A DNA stretch of 64,000 nt from NCBI RefSeq assembly GCF_000382425.1, contig NZ_KB908301.1, forward strand, positions 1 to 64,000, written 5' to 3'. The notes below the pieces were generated by a model. The model ran no database searches. It was not told the origin of the DNA and worked only from the letters and a program-made list of their open reading frames with translations. This DNA comes from Empedobacter brevis NBRC 14943 = ATCC 43319. GTDB lineage: Bacteria; Bacteroidota; Bacteroidia; Flavobacteriales; Weeksellaceae. The translations under genes and the position numbers were made by a program. Of the stretch, positions 41,685 to 51,668 are shown one piece after another. Position 1 is the stretch's first letter. Every line of letters starts with the position of its first letter.

Positions 41685-42815
41685 ATGAAGTTGAAACAAG
41701 TCTATACATTGATGTTTATATTTTGTGCAAGCATACTTTATGCACAAAATGTTTTTAAAGGTATTGTAACCGATGAAGGTTCAAAACCGATTGTTCATGC
41801 CATAATTTATGTAGATGGATCAACTTTGAAAACGGAAACGGGTGAAAATGGAGAATTCGAAATTAATTTGCCAAACGGACAGTATAATCTCATTGTCAGA
41901 GCCGATTTGTTCGAGAATTTTATTCAATCTGTAGATTCTAAACAAAACCAATTCATTAAAATAACACTGGAATCCGAGAAAATTTTACTGCAGGAAACTG
42001 TTGTTCATTCAATGTCAAAAGAAGATTGGAAATATTATCTTCAGATTTTTTTAAAATTATTTTTAGGAAGTAATGAAGCTGCAAAAAAATGTAAAATCGA
42101 GAATGAAAAAGATTTACGGTTTAGCTACGACAAAACAACAAAAGAGTTAAGGGCATCGTCTAAAAATCCGCTCATCATTAAGAATAATTATTTAGGATAC
42201 AAGATCGAATACGATTTGGTTGATTTTAATTTAAGTTACAAGTCTAATTATGTTTTGACGCTTGGAACAGCATTCTATACAGAACTTAAAGCCGGTACAA
42301 AACAAACTAAAAAGTGGCAGGGAAATCGTAGAAAATCGTATTTGGGTAGTGTAAATCATTTTATAAAAGCTATTTATGATAACAGATTGCAAGAAGAAGG
42401 ATATGATGTGAAACGTTTAATACGGAAAGAAAATCCTGCTTATTTGAAATTTAAAGAAGAAATGTTACCAGGTGGTCGAATAGAAGGCAAAGTTCCTCCT
42501 AAAATTATAACCTATTTAGTGAATGAAAAAGTGCCGTATGATAGTTTAAAAATTACAGAAGGAAAACATCAATACCTTCATTTCAAAGGACTTTATTCAG
42601 TTGAATATACAAAAGAAAAAGAAGATATGGATTATGCTAAACAGAATGGGCAGCATTATATTTCGAATCAACTTTCAATTTTTGCATTGAAAGATGATTT
42701 GCTTAAAATAGAAGAAAACGGAACGTATTATCATCCTGCCAATCTTGTTGTTGAAGGTTATTGGAGCTGGGAAAAAATAGCAAATATGGTTCCTATGGAT
42801 TATAAAATAGAATGA
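41685..42815 (+). CDS. Exported protein with carboxypeptidase-like regulatory domain
   Basis: The 376-residue protein has a cleavable signal peptide (LMFIFCASILYAQ), then an Ig-like carboxypeptidase-D regulatory domain (FKGIVTDEGSKPIVHAIIYV, GENGEFEINLPNGQY), the type found at the start of Bacteroidota surface and TonB-linked proteins. The remaining 260 residues are beta-rich and of unknown function. There is no TonB receptor barrel. Probably periplasmic or outer-membrane associated. Confidence 0.75.
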   Translation: MKLKQVYTLMFIFCASILYAQNVFKGIVTDEGSKPIVHAIIYVDGSTLKTETGENGEFEINLPNGQYNLIVRADLFENFIQSVDSKQNQFIKITLESEKILLQETVVHSMSKEDWKYYLQIFLKLFLGSNEAAKKCKIENEKDLRFSYDKTTKELRASSKNPLIIKNNYLGYKIEYDLVDFNLSYKSNYVLTLGTAFYTELKAGTKQTKKWQGNRRKSYLGSVNHFIKAIYDNRLQEEGYDVKRLIRKENPAYLKFKEEMLPGGRIEGKVPPKIITYLVNEKVPYDSLKITEGKHQYLHFKGLYSVEYTKEKEDMDYAKQNGQHYISNQLSIFALKDDLLKIEENGTYYHPANLVVEGYWSWEKIANMVPMDYKIE

Positions 42816-42843
42816 AAAAGGGCGCTCATTGAGCGCCCTTTTT
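42815..42843. terminator. Bidirectional terminator between convergent genes
   Basis: GGGCGCTC (42820-42827) pairs perfectly with GAGCGCCC (42831-42838), with A-tract before and T-tract after. It separates the exported-protein gene from terC. Confidence 0.92.
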
Positions 42844-42845
42844 GT

Positions 42846-43925
42846 TTATTTAGATGTTTCTGTTTTATTTACAATTAATGACCAAATGATTGTGGTTAAT
42901 AAAACTCCGCCAATTATAGAAAGTGAAACAGTCGATTCAAAATGATAAAAAGGCATAATAATCATCTTAACTCCGATAAAACTTAAGATAATTGCTAATC
43001 CATAATGAAGTTTATTGAATTTATCCATTGAATTTGCTAATAAGAAATACAGTGAACGTAAACCTAAAATCGCAAAAATATTTGATGAATAAAGAATAAA
43101 AGGATCGTCGGGAGCAACAGCAAAAATAGCAGGGATACTATCTACAGCAAAAACTAAATCTGTGACTTCAATTACCATTAAAGCAACAAAAAGTGGTGTT
43201 GCCATTTTAATTCCGTTTTGAACACTGAAAAATTTATCTCCATCAAAATTAGGTGTTACTTTGAAAAATTTATGAACCAATTTAACCCCAAAATTTTGAG
43301 ATAAATCTTGGTTTTCATCTTCCTCATTAGATTTCCATGATTTGATTCCGGCAACGATTAAGAAGAATCCGAAAAGAGTTAAAACAACATTTGGACGGAA
43401 AAATTCTTTTGTAGCAAAATTAGCATGAGTCGCTTCGTCACCTAAATTAAAATGCCAATCACCAATTGAAAATGCAGGTAAATAAGTCATTTTAATTAAT
43501 TCTACTCCGGCAAAAATAAAGATTGCTCGGAAGAATAAAGCACCTAGAATTCCCCAAAACAGGACTTTATGTTGGTATTCTTTTGGTATTTTAAAGAATC
43601 CAAAAACCAGAATGAAAACGAATAGATTATCAACTGACAAAGCTTTTTCTATCCAATAAGCGGCTTGAAATTGTGAGAATTTATTGATGGCAAATGCATG
43701 CCCATCAGCTTCTTTGAAAACGAAATAAATTACACCACTAAAAATCATGGCTAAGGATATCCAGACGATTGTCCAAGTAAGTGCTTCTTTATTAGAAACA
43801 ACATGTGCATTTTTGTTAAATACACCCAAATCCAGCAATAACATGATGATTACTGCGATTCCAAAAACAGTAATTAGTCCAGGATGATTTAACATACTAT
43901 CCTGCACAACACTGAAAATACTCAT
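42846..43925 (-). CDS. TerC/Alx-family integral membrane protein
   Basis: The 359-residue polytopic membrane protein has about nine TM helices. Family landmarks are ALSVDNLFVFILVFGFF near TM3 (acidic metal-site residues), FWGILGALFFRAIFI and VTDLVFAVDSIPAIFAV. TerC/Alx proteins affect metal ion (manganese) homeostasis or tellurite resistance; Alx-type manganese export is the better-supported role. No aptamer-like leader was seen in the 65-base upstream region. Confidence 0.9.
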   Translation of the reverse strand: MSIFSVVQDSMLNHPGLITVFGIAVIIMLLLDLGVFNKNAHVVSNKEALTWTIVWISLAMIFSGVIYFVFKEADGHAFAINKFSQFQAAYWIEKALSVDNLFVFILVFGFFKIPKEYQHKVLFWGILGALFFRAIFIFAGVELIKMTYLPAFSIGDWHFNLGDEATHANFATKEFFRPNVVLTLFGFFLIVAGIKSWKSNEEDENQDLSQNFGVKLVHKFFKVTPNFDGDKFFSVQNGIKMATPLFVALMVIEVTDLVFAVDSIPAIFAVAPDDPFILYSSNIFAILGLRSLYFLLANSMDKFNKLHYGLAIILSFIGVKMIIMPFYHFESTVSLSIIGGVLLTTIIWSLIVNKTETSK

Positions 43926-44035
43926 ATAATTTTTATTTAATTTGACAATTTACTATAAATTTACCAATCCTAACTGATTAGCTTTAAAAAATGTTTCTAG
44001 AAAAGAAAAAACGCACAAAATTAATTTATTCCGGT

Positions 44036-45784
44036 ATGAAAAGAGTAGTCGCATATGTATTCTTAACAATTATTTTACCTATTGCATCAAAAGCGCAGCA
44101 AATCTCGCCATTGTATAAAGATTCTATTCAAATGAAATGGGTAGATGAGAAGTACAACGCAATGTCATTGGAAGAAAAAGTAGGTCAGTTATTTATCGTG
44201 GCAGCTTACACAAATAGAGACACAGTTCATGAAAATGATATTTTAAAATTAATTGAGCAAGAACATATAGGAGGATTGATTTTCATGCAGGACCAAGCGG
44301 TTCGCCAAATTGAATTGACAAATAAATTCCAATCAATTTCTAAAGTTCCATTATTGATTGGAATGGATGCTGAATGGGGATTGGCAATGCGTTTAAAAGA
44401 CGTTGAACGTTTTCCTTGGAATATGACACTTGGCGCATTGCGAAATAATAATTTGGTGTATCAGGTTGGGAAACAGATTGGTGTACAGGCGAATAGAATG
44501 GGAGTACAGTTTAATTTTTCACCTTCTGTAGATGTGAATGTTAATCCAAATAATCCAATTATCGGTAATCGTTCTTTTGGATCTAATCCTTCTCGTGTAG
44601 CCGAAAAAGGAATTGCTTATATGGAGGGAATGCGGGCGCAGAATGTATTGTCTTCTGCTAAACATTTTCCAGGACATGGTAATACAGACCAGGATTCGCA
44701 CAAGACATTGCCTTTGATTCCTGACAATAAAGCTGATTTAGAAAAATATCATATTGCTCCGTTTAAGAAAATGATTGATGCCGGAGTACAGTCGATTATG
44801 GTAGCACATTTGAATGTTCCGGCTTTAGAACCGGATGCAGGGATCCCATCTACTTTGTCGAAAAAAATTATTACAGATTATTTGAAAGGCGAATTGCAAT
44901 TTAAGGGAATTGTAATTACAGATGCGTTGAATATGGATGGTGTAGCAAAAATGTTTCCTGCGGGTGATGTCGATTTCAGAGCTTTTGTTGCGGGAAATGA
45001 TATTTTATTGTTCTCACAAAATGTACATGTAGGAAAACAAAAAATTATTGACGCAATAAACAAAGGAGAAATTTCTGAGGAGCGATTGGAAGAGAGTGTA
45101 AAGAAGATTTTAATGGCAAAATACATCACCGGATTGAATGAAATAAAACAATTGAATCCTGTAAATGTGTTAGAAGATTTAAATTCTGCTGAGAACTTAG
45201 CTTTAACAACATCGATTTTTGAAAAATCTTCCACAATAGTTAAGAATGAACACAAGACATTACCGATTAAAAAAATCAATCAAAAGATTGCGTTTGTTCC
45301 TCTTGAACAGAAAGATTACGAGCAGTTTCTAACTTATTTACAAAAATATACAAATGTCGAATTGGTTAAAATTGCTAACCCGACTCAAGTTAATTTATTG
45401 AATGATTATGATGTTATTATTTCAGGAGCATTTTTATCAAACGAAACAGTTTACAAACCTTATAAATTATCTGATAATTCGAAAGCAATCTTGAAAGCTT
45501 TACCAAAAGACAAAAAGAATATCTTTTCACTATTTACAAGTCCTTATGGATTAAAAGATTTGGACTTATCTAATCTGGATGCTGTTACTGTTCATTACCA
45601 GAATACAAAAGATGCACAAATTTCTGCGGCACAAGTTATTTTTGGCGCGATTGATTCAGACGGAACTTTACCTGTAGATATCAATCAACACCTGAAAGAG
45701 GGACAGGGAGTTGAGACAAAGCAGATCAAACGTTTAGGCTTTACAGCACCTGAAAATGTGAACTTAGGAAAAAAAAACTTTTAG
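44036..45784 (+). CDS. GH3 N-terminal-domain beta-N-acetylglucosaminidase (NagZ-like), ends at a frameshift
   Basis: I start at ATG 44036 (MKRVVAYVFLTIILPIASKA, a signal peptide); an earlier in-frame ATG at 43991 adds a basic leader. The GH3 domain has MEEKVGQLF-like start, GMDAEWGLAMRL, catalytic dyad loop AKHFPGHGNTDQDSH (near 208) and nucleophile Asp in VITDALNMDG (near 295), the NagZ pattern for GlcNAc-anhydroMurNAc cleavage. The frame ends abruptly after an A9 run (45769-45777). The next frame continues into a beta-lactamase-like domain, which in related Bacteroidota proteins is fused to this enzyme. Confidence 0.85.
   Translation: MKRVVAYVFLTIILPIASKAQQISPLYKDSIQMKWVDEKYNAMSLEEKVGQLFIVAAYTNRDTVHENDILKLIEQEHIGGLIFMQDQAVRQIELTNKFQSISKVPLLIGMDAEWGLAMRLKDVERFPWNMTLGALRNNNLVYQVGKQIGVQANRMGVQFNFSPSVDVNVNPNNPIIGNRSFGSNPSRVAEKGIAYMEGMRAQNVLSSAKHFPGHGNTDQDSHKTLPLIPDNKADLEKYHIAPFKKMIDAGVQSIMVAHLNVPALEPDAGIPSTLSKKIITDYLKGELQFKGIVITDALNMDGVAKMFPAGDVDFRAFVAGNDILLFSQNVHVGKQKIIDAINKGEISEERLEESVKKILMAKYITGLNEIKQLNPVNVLEDLNSAENLALTTSIFEKSSTIVKNEHKTLPIKKINQKIAFVPLEQKDYEQFLTYLQKYTNVELVKIANPTQVNLLNDYDVIISGAFLSNETVYKPYKLSDNSKAILKALPKDKKNIFSLFTSPYGLKDLDLSNLDAVTVHYQNTKDAQISAAQVIFGAIDSDGTLPVDINQHLKEGQGVETKQIKRLGFTAPENVNLGKKNF
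45769..45777 (+). other. A9 homopolymer at the GH3/beta-lactamase frame junction
   Basis: GG followed by nine A and CTTTTAG. In the upstream frame TAG stops translation. One more A, or a -1 shift, would read KKKLLEIDRLAEDALANHYT straight into the downstream serine hydrolase. It may be a real mutation, a slippery phase-variable or transcriptional-slippage site, or a sequencing error. Confidence 0.7.
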
Positions 45785-45834
45785 AAATAGATCGACTTGC
45801 AGAAGATGCACTGGCAAATCATTATACACCCGGA

Positions 45835-46917
45835 ATGCAAATTTTGGTAGCAAAAGATGGTAAAGTCGTATACGACAAGAGCTTTGGAATGCAAGATAAA
45901 AATTCGATCACAAAAGTGAAGTGGACAGATTTGTATGATGTCGCTTCTGTAACCAAGGTGACGGCAACGTTGCCTTTGTTGATGTTGGAAGTTGGTGAAG
46001 GAAAGTTAAGCCTTGACCAGACACTTGGTGAGATTGATGCAGAAGCTAAAAATTCGAATAAATCTTCTTTAAAAATCCGTGAAGTTTTGGCACATCAGGC
46101 AGGTCTGAAACCATGGATAGGTTTTTACAATGAAACGGTGGATGTCAAAAATGCCCGTTTGTATTTGGATTTTTATTCGAGAAAACAGGATGATGAACAT
46201 CAAATAAAAGTAACGGACAATATTTATATTATTACTTCTATAAAAGATACGATTTACGAGGATATTTATAAATCTGCACTTGGTCGTAAAACGTATGAAT
46301 ATTCTGATTTGGGGTACTATATTTTCAAGAAGAAAATAGAACAAGATTTTGGAAAAGATTTAAATCAAATTGCGCAAGAAAAGTTGTATCAAAAACTAGG
46401 AATGTATAGAACAACGTTTAATCCTAAAGATAAATTCAGTTTAGAAGATATTGTTCCAACCGAATATGACAAAACGTATAGAAATCAACTGATTCATGGT
46501 TTTGTTCACGACCAGGGAGCTGCAATGATAGGAGGAATAGCCGGACATGCCGGTTTATTTTCGAATTCGATTGATATGGCAAAGTTGATGCAGATGTATT
46601 TGAATGGAGGTGAATATGGCAATGAGGTTTATTTGAAACCGGAAGTTGTAACTGAATTCACTAAACAGCAATTTCCGAAGAATCATCGTGGAGCAGGATT
46701 TGATAAAATGCAAAATGTATCTGTTAAAGGACCATCTGCCGAAAGTTTCGGCCATACAGGTTTTACAGGAACAATGGTTTGGGCTGATCCAAAATACAAT
46801 ATAGTTTATATTTTTCTTTCTAATCGTGTCAATGAAACTGTGGAACCAAATTATTTGTCAATAAAAAAAGTGAGAGAAAATATTCGACAAGTTATTTATG
46901 ATGCAATTTTACCTTAA
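45835..46917 (+). CDS. Beta-lactamase-like serine hydrolase, frameshifted C-terminal half of the GH3 fusion
   Basis: The 360-residue class C-like penicillin-binding fold has SxxK in ASVTK (S38, K41), YSD in place of YxN (YEYSDLGYYIF) and HTG in GHTGFTGT. Its reading frame actually extends upstream to the A9 tract, so it is the second part of one exported fusion of about 960 residues in its relatives. Without the first half it lacks a signal peptide. Such hydrolases act on D-Ala peptides or peptidoglycan fragments; the substrate is unproven. bshA follows 23 bases later. Confidence 0.82.
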   Translation: MQILVAKDGKVVYDKSFGMQDKNSITKVKWTDLYDVASVTKVTATLPLLMLEVGEGKLSLDQTLGEIDAEAKNSNKSSLKIREVLAHQAGLKPWIGFYNETVDVKNARLYLDFYSRKQDDEHQIKVTDNIYIITSIKDTIYEDIYKSALGRKTYEYSDLGYYIFKKKIEQDFGKDLNQIAQEKLYQKLGMYRTTFNPKDKFSLEDIVPTEYDKTYRNQLIHGFVHDQGAAMIGGIAGHAGLFSNSIDMAKLMQMYLNGGEYGNEVYLKPEVVTEFTKQQFPKNHRGAGFDKMQNVSVKGPSAESFGHTGFTGTMVWADPKYNIVYIFLSNRVNETVEPNYLSIKKVRENIRQVIYDAILP

Positions 46918-46940
46918 ATTTGTCTAAATAAAAATCGCAA

Positions 46941-48077
46941 ATGAAAATAGGAATTGTGTGCTATCCGACCTATGGAGGAAGTGGAATTGTAGCAACAGAA
47001 CTGGGAATGGATTTAGCGGAAAAAGGGCATGAAGTACATTTTTTTAGTACGAATGTACCAGCAAGATTAAATATAAAATTACCAAAAATATACTTTCATC
47101 GTATTCATGTAGAAACATACCCATTGTTTCAATATCAGCCTTATGATTTGGCGTTGAGTACAATTTTGTATGACAAAGTTTTACACTATGAATTAGATTT
47201 GGTACATGTACATTACGCAATTCCGCACGCGTATGCTGCATATTTTACAAAACAAATGTTAGCGCAAAAAGGGTATAAATTACCTATTGTAACAACTTTA
47301 CATGGGACAGATATTACATTGGTAGGAAAACATCCGGTGTATAAAACAGCAGTTGAATTTTCGATTAACGAATCGGATGCTGTTACCTCAGTTTCTGAAA
47401 GTTTAAAACAAGATACACTATGTGCTTTTGATATTACGAATGAAATTGAAGTTGTCCCAAACTTTATCGATAATGAACAATACTTGCCGGAAAAATGTGT
47501 GTGTTGTCGGGATAACTTTGCTCAGCCAAAAGAGAAAGTGATCTTGCATACATCTAATCTGAGAAAAGTAAAACGTATTCAGGATGTTATAGAAACATTT
47601 AATCTGATTCAGAAACAAATCCCTTCTAAATTGATCATTGCGGGGGAAGGCCCGGAATGGGAAATGGCGGATCAAATGATTCAGGAATATGGAATTCAGG
47701 ATAAGGTAAAGAGTCTTGGAATGGTAAGTGATCTGAACGATGTTTTGAAAGCAGCAGATTTATTCCTTTTACCGTCAGAACAAGAAAGTTTTGGATTGGC
47801 CGCTCTTGAAGCAATGGCTGCAAGTGTTCCGGTTATTTCATCAAATGCAGGAGGAATTCCAGAAGTGAATATCGATGGAGTCACTGGGTTTGTTTGTCCT
47901 GTTGGAGATGTTGAAATGATGGCTGAAAAAGCAATTTATATCTTAGGAGATGAGAAGCGCTTGGCAGCATTTAGTCTTCAGGCAAAAGAACAAGCGATAC
48001 GATTTGATAAAACAAAGATTCTTCCACAATATGAAGAACTGTATCGAAAAGTAATCGCAAAATCTAAAATCGGGTAA
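46941..48077 (+). CDS. bshA: N-acetyl-alpha-D-glucosaminyl L-malate synthase (bacillithiol pathway)
   Basis: The 378-residue GT4 glycosyltransferase matches BshA throughout: GIVCYPTYGGSGIVATELG, HVHYAIPHAYAAY, TTLHGTDITLVG, KVSEVPN-like nucleotide loop region, and PSEQESFGLAALEAMAASVP with NAGGIPE. It transfers GlcNAc from UDP-GlcNAc to L-malate, the first step of bacillithiol synthesis, and Bacteroidota commonly use bacillithiol. Its terminator overlaps the stop codon. Confidence 0.92.
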   Translation: MKIGIVCYPTYGGSGIVATELGMDLAEKGHEVHFFSTNVPARLNIKLPKIYFHRIHVETYPLFQYQPYDLALSTILYDKVLHYELDLVHVHYAIPHAYAAYFTKQMLAQKGYKLPIVTTLHGTDITLVGKHPVYKTAVEFSINESDAVTSVSESLKQDTLCAFDITNEIEVVPNFIDNEQYLPEKCVCCRDNFAQPKEKVILHTSNLRKVKRIQDVIETFNLIQKQIPSKLIIAGEGPEWEMADQMIQEYGIQDKVKSLGMVSDLNDVLKAADLFLLPSEQESFGLAALEAMAASVPVISSNAGGIPEVNIDGVTGFVCPVGDVEMMAEKAIYILGDEKRLAAFSLQAKEQAIRFDKTKILPQYEELYRKVIAKSKIG

Positions 48078-48090
48078 CCCCCGATTTTTT
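48066..48090 (+). terminator. Rho-independent terminator overlapping the bshA stop
   Basis: AAAATCGGG (48066-48074) pairs with CCCGATTTT (48080-48088), then T-run. The stop codon TAA (48075-48077) lies in the loop. Confidence 0.85.
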
Positions 48091-48273
48091 ATCTTCCTTT
48101 TAAATCGTTTGTGAAAAGCTGACAATAGATTTTATTGGCATAAGGTTTGTCTTATTTATACTCGCTTTTTGAAATGGTTGAAATCAGAATAATATCTTGT
48201 TTATTCTAACCAATTCAAAAGCTTCCGTCAGTTAAAAATAGTTTTACTGACACATTGAACGTATAAAAAAATT

Positions 48274-50712
48274 ATGAACATAGACAATTTGTCATTAGCA
48301 CAAGTAATGGAAGAAGAAATCGAATTAATTCCCTTGATGAGTAAAGACGAAGAAAGTAAGCTGAATAAGCAAGACATTTCTTCGGTATTGCCTATTTTAT
48401 CATTAAGAAACACTGTCTTATTTCCGGGAGTGGTTGCTCCGATCACAGCGGGTAGAGATAAATCTATAAAACTTTTAACACAAGCATATAAAGAAGATCG
48501 TGTAATTGGCGTGCTTTCGCAAAAAGAAATTTCTGTTGAAGATCCAAATCAAGATGATTTGTATAAAATAGGAACAGTCGCTAAAATTATGCGAATGATA
48601 AAATTACCGGATGGTAACATTACGGTAATTTTACAAGGAATGAAACGTTTTAAAGTAAAGAGTTATATCACTGATGATCCATATTTTAAAGCAGAGGTAG
48701 AAATCTTAACAGAAAAAGTTCCAACTTCTCGTAACAAAGAATATCCGATTATTATCGAATCAGTTCGGGATCTGGCTTTTCAGATTGTAGAAGAAAATCC
48801 GATGTTACCTTCTGAAGCAGCTGGAGCAATTAAGAGTATTGAAAGTAACACATTTTTAATCAATTTTGTTGCGTCTAATTTGACGTTAAGCCTTGATGAA
48901 AAACAGTTGCTGTTAGAGATTTCTGACATGAAACTTCGTGCAATGGAAGTGATGCGTTTCATGAATGTTGAGCTGCAAAAGTTAGAATTGAAGAATACAA
49001 TTCAAAATAAAGTTCGCAAAGAACTGGATCAACAACAGAAAGAATACTTCTTAAATCAGCAAATCAAATCAATTCAGGAAGAGTTAGGAGGAAATTCGAC
49101 AGAAGAAGAAATCAATGAAATGCGTAAACGTGCTCTTACAAAAAGTTGGAGCGAGGATGTCGCAAATCATTTTGATAAAGAAATTAATCGTCTTTCTCGT
49201 CTAAATCCACAAATGCCGGAACATAATATTCAACGTAACTATTTAGAATTTATGTTGGATTTGCCATGGAATACATTGACGAAAGACAATTTTGATATTA
49301 AACATGCAAAGAAAATCTTAGACCATGACCATTATGGTTTGGAAGATGTGAAAGAACGTATTTTGGAACATCTTGCCGTTTTAAAATTGAAAGGCGATAT
49401 GCGTTCACCGATTCTTTGTTTATATGGACCTCCGGGAGTTGGGAAAACATCGTTGGGAAAATCTATTTCAGAAGCGATTGGACGTAAATATGTGCGTATG
49501 TCTTTAGGTGGATTACACGATGAATCAGAGATTCGCGGCCATCGTAAAACGTATATCGGAGCGATGCCGGGACGAATTTTACAATCAATCAAAAAATCTG
49601 AATCTTCGAATCCTGTATTTGTCTTGGATGAGATTGATAAAATGACTGCAAGTGCTCATGGAGACCCTTCATCAGCGATGTTAGAGGTATTAGATCCGGA
49701 ACAAAATTCAACATTTTATGATAATTTCTTAGAAGTTGGTTATGATTTGTCCAAAGTATTTTTTATTGCGACTGCAAACAACATTGGAGATATACCAAGT
49801 CCGTTGCGCGATCGTATGGAAATGATCAACATTGCAGGTTATACAATTGAAGAAAAAACAGAGATTGTAAAACGTCATCTTTTACCAAAACAATTGCTGG
49901 ACCATGGTTTGAAAGAAAAAGACGTTGTATTGGGTAAAAAAGAAATTGAATATCTAATTACCGGGTACACGCGTGAGTCAGGCGTTCGTAAATTGAATCA
50001 GAAAGTAGCTAAATTAGTTCGTTCTGCAGCGAAACATATTGCATTGGAAGAAGAATTTAATGCAAAATATTCGATTGAAGATATTTCTAAAATTTTAGGA
50101 CCATCCATTACACCGGATCAGTATGAGAATAATGAAGTACCTGGAGTTGTAGTAGGTTTAGCCTGGACAAGTGTCGGAGGAGATATTTTATTTATCGAAT
50201 CAATTTTATCAAAAACAAAAAACGGAGGACTTTCAATTACCGGTAATTTAGGTACAGTAATGAAAGAATCTGCAACGATTGCATTGGAATACATTAAATC
50301 TCATGCAGATGAATTAGGAATTAAACCCGAAGTTTTTGAAAATTATAAAGTTCATATTCACGTTCCGGAAGGAGCAACACCAAAAGATGGGCCATCTGCG
50401 GGTATTACAATGTTGACTTCTTTAGTGTCATCTTTTACACAACGCAAAGTGAAAGCTAAACTAGCAATGACCGGAGAGATTACGCTACGAGGAAAGGTAT
50501 TGCCTGTTGGTGGAATTAAAGAGAAAATTTTGGCGGCGAAACGTGCAAATATCAAAGAGATTATTTTATGCGAAGACAACCGAAAAGATATCGAAGAAAT
50601 TAAAGCAGAATATGTAAAAGGAATGACGTTTCATTTTGTAAAAGAAATGAAAGAAGTTTTGGATATTGCTTTAACCAATCAAAAAGTAAAAGGAGCAAAA
50701 GTTTTAGAATAA
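48274..50712 (+). CDS. lon: ATP-dependent endopeptidase Lon
   Basis: The 812-residue protein has an N-terminal Lon substrate domain (VLPILSLRNTVLFPGVVAPI), an AAA+ core with Walker A GPPGVGKT and Walker B FVLDEIDKM, sensor region RGHRKTYIGAMPGR, and the C-terminal protease with catalytic Ser in PKDGPSAGITML and Lys in KEKILAAKRANIKEI. It degrades misfolded and regulatory proteins. Complete and monocistronic. Confidence 0.95.
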   Translation: MNIDNLSLAQVMEEEIELIPLMSKDEESKLNKQDISSVLPILSLRNTVLFPGVVAPITAGRDKSIKLLTQAYKEDRVIGVLSQKEISVEDPNQDDLYKIGTVAKIMRMIKLPDGNITVILQGMKRFKVKSYITDDPYFKAEVEILTEKVPTSRNKEYPIIIESVRDLAFQIVEENPMLPSEAAGAIKSIESNTFLINFVASNLTLSLDEKQLLLEISDMKLRAMEVMRFMNVELQKLELKNTIQNKVRKELDQQQKEYFLNQQIKSIQEELGGNSTEEEINEMRKRALTKSWSEDVANHFDKEINRLSRLNPQMPEHNIQRNYLEFMLDLPWNTLTKDNFDIKHAKKILDHDHYGLEDVKERILEHLAVLKLKGDMRSPILCLYGPPGVGKTSLGKSISEAIGRKYVRMSLGGLHDESEIRGHRKTYIGAMPGRILQSIKKSESSNPVFVLDEIDKMTASAHGDPSSAMLEVLDPEQNSTFYDNFLEVGYDLSKVFFIATANNIGDIPSPLRDRMEMINIAGYTIEEKTEIVKRHLLPKQLLDHGLKEKDVVLGKKEIEYLITGYTRESGVRKLNQKVAKLVRSAAKHIALEEEFNAKYSIEDISKILGPSITPDQYENNEVPGVVVGLAWTSVGGDILFIESILSKTKNGGLSITGNLGTVMKESATIALEYIKSHADELGIKPEVFENYKVHIHVPEGATPKDGPSAGITMLTSLVSSFTQRKVKAKLAMTGEITLRGKVLPVGGIKEKILAAKRANIKEIILCEDNRKDIEEIKAEYVKGMTFHFVKEMKEVLDIALTNQKVKGAKVLE

Positions 50713-50756
50713 ACAAACGTATTTTTTATAGACAAAATTCATTCATTTGAGGTAGT

Positions 50757-50787
50757 AGTGGTCAGAGAAAATTCTGACCACTTTTTT
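50757..50787 (+). terminator. Rho-independent terminator after lon
   Basis: GTGGTCAGA (50758-50766) pairs perfectly with TCTGACCAC (50773-50781), followed by T6. Confidence 0.9.
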
Positions 50788-50928
50788 ATTAGTTCTACTT
50801 TTAGATCTTTTCTTAACGACCTGATAAAATAAAAAAACATAAATTATAGCGTATAACAAGCTTAATAATTTTAAGTAAAAAAATGGAAGTTTTTATTTTC
50901 TGATCATGTACATTATTAATTAAGTTTC

Positions 50929-51534
50929 TTATATTGATGTATATGTTTCAAAAAACCCGACAATTTTTTCAGCAATTAAGTTTTTATGTATTGTACTTTT
51001 TAATATTTCAGCATCTTTTTCATTGCTTACAAAACCTAGCTCAATTAAGAAAGTTGGAACTTTGGCATCCCTAAGAATCTTAAAATTAGCTTTTTTTAGT
51101 CCTCTGTTTTCTATAGAATTTATACTGATTAATCCAGTTAATTCGTTACCTAATTTTTCAGTTTGAGTATCTGTATTATCTTTTTTTATGTAAACTTCTG
51201 CACCTTTCAACTCTTTACTTGTAGAACTGTTTAAGTGTAAAGAAATAACGAGATCAGGATTTAATTCATTGATTTTGTCAACACGAGATTGTAAATCCAA
51301 AAAATCATTTCCATTTCTTGTTAAGATCACATTTATATTCTTTTCTTTTGCTAATTGTTGGATTTTTTGTGCAATTTCTAATGAATATTCACTTTCATTG
51401 ATTTGATTATTTTTTGACCCAATTTCGTGACCGCCATGACCGGCATCAATGATAAAAGTTTTAGGCGTTTGAGCGAAAATGGTAGATGTAGCAAATAAAC
51501 TTGCAATAGCAAATAGATATAGTTTCTTTTTCAT
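50929..51534 (-). CDS. N-acetylmuramoyl-L-alanine amidase (Amidase_3), copy 1
   Basis: From ATG 51534 (MKKKLYLFAIASLFATSTIFAQ, a signal peptide) the product is about 201 residues. The Amidase_3 zinc site is FIIDAGHGGHEIGS (first His), Glu in QINESEYSLEIA, the second His in VISLHLNS and the Glu of TFLIELGFVSN. It hydrolyses the bond between MurNAc and the stem peptide in the periplasm. It is a short catalytic-domain-only enzyme, without SPOR or AMIN modules, and is paralogous to the gene at 52036-52650. Confidence 0.88.
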   Translation of the reverse strand: MKKKLYLFAIASLFATSTIFAQTPKTFIIDAGHGGHEIGSKNNQINESEYSLEIAQKIQQLAKEKNINVILTRNGNDFLDLQSRVDKINELNPDLVISLHLNSSTSKELKGAEVYIKKDNTDTQTEKLGNELTGLISINSIENRGLKKANFKILRDAKVPTFLIELGFVSNEKDAEILKSTIHKNLIAEKIVGFFETYTSI

Positions 51535-51668
51535 ACAATATATTTTAACCGTAAACAGAAAACGCAAGTAATGTATAATTAATGTTTGTTAATTGATTAT
51601 TTATGAAATAATTAACAGATTTGGTACAAGTGTTTTTATAAAAATGAATTAAAATAGGTGATAAAAAT

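Noticed and set aside
43926-44035. Manganese-type (yybP-ykoY) riboswitch upstream of the TerC gene
   Set aside because: The upstream interval is too short and lacks the conserved loop sequences of that motif.
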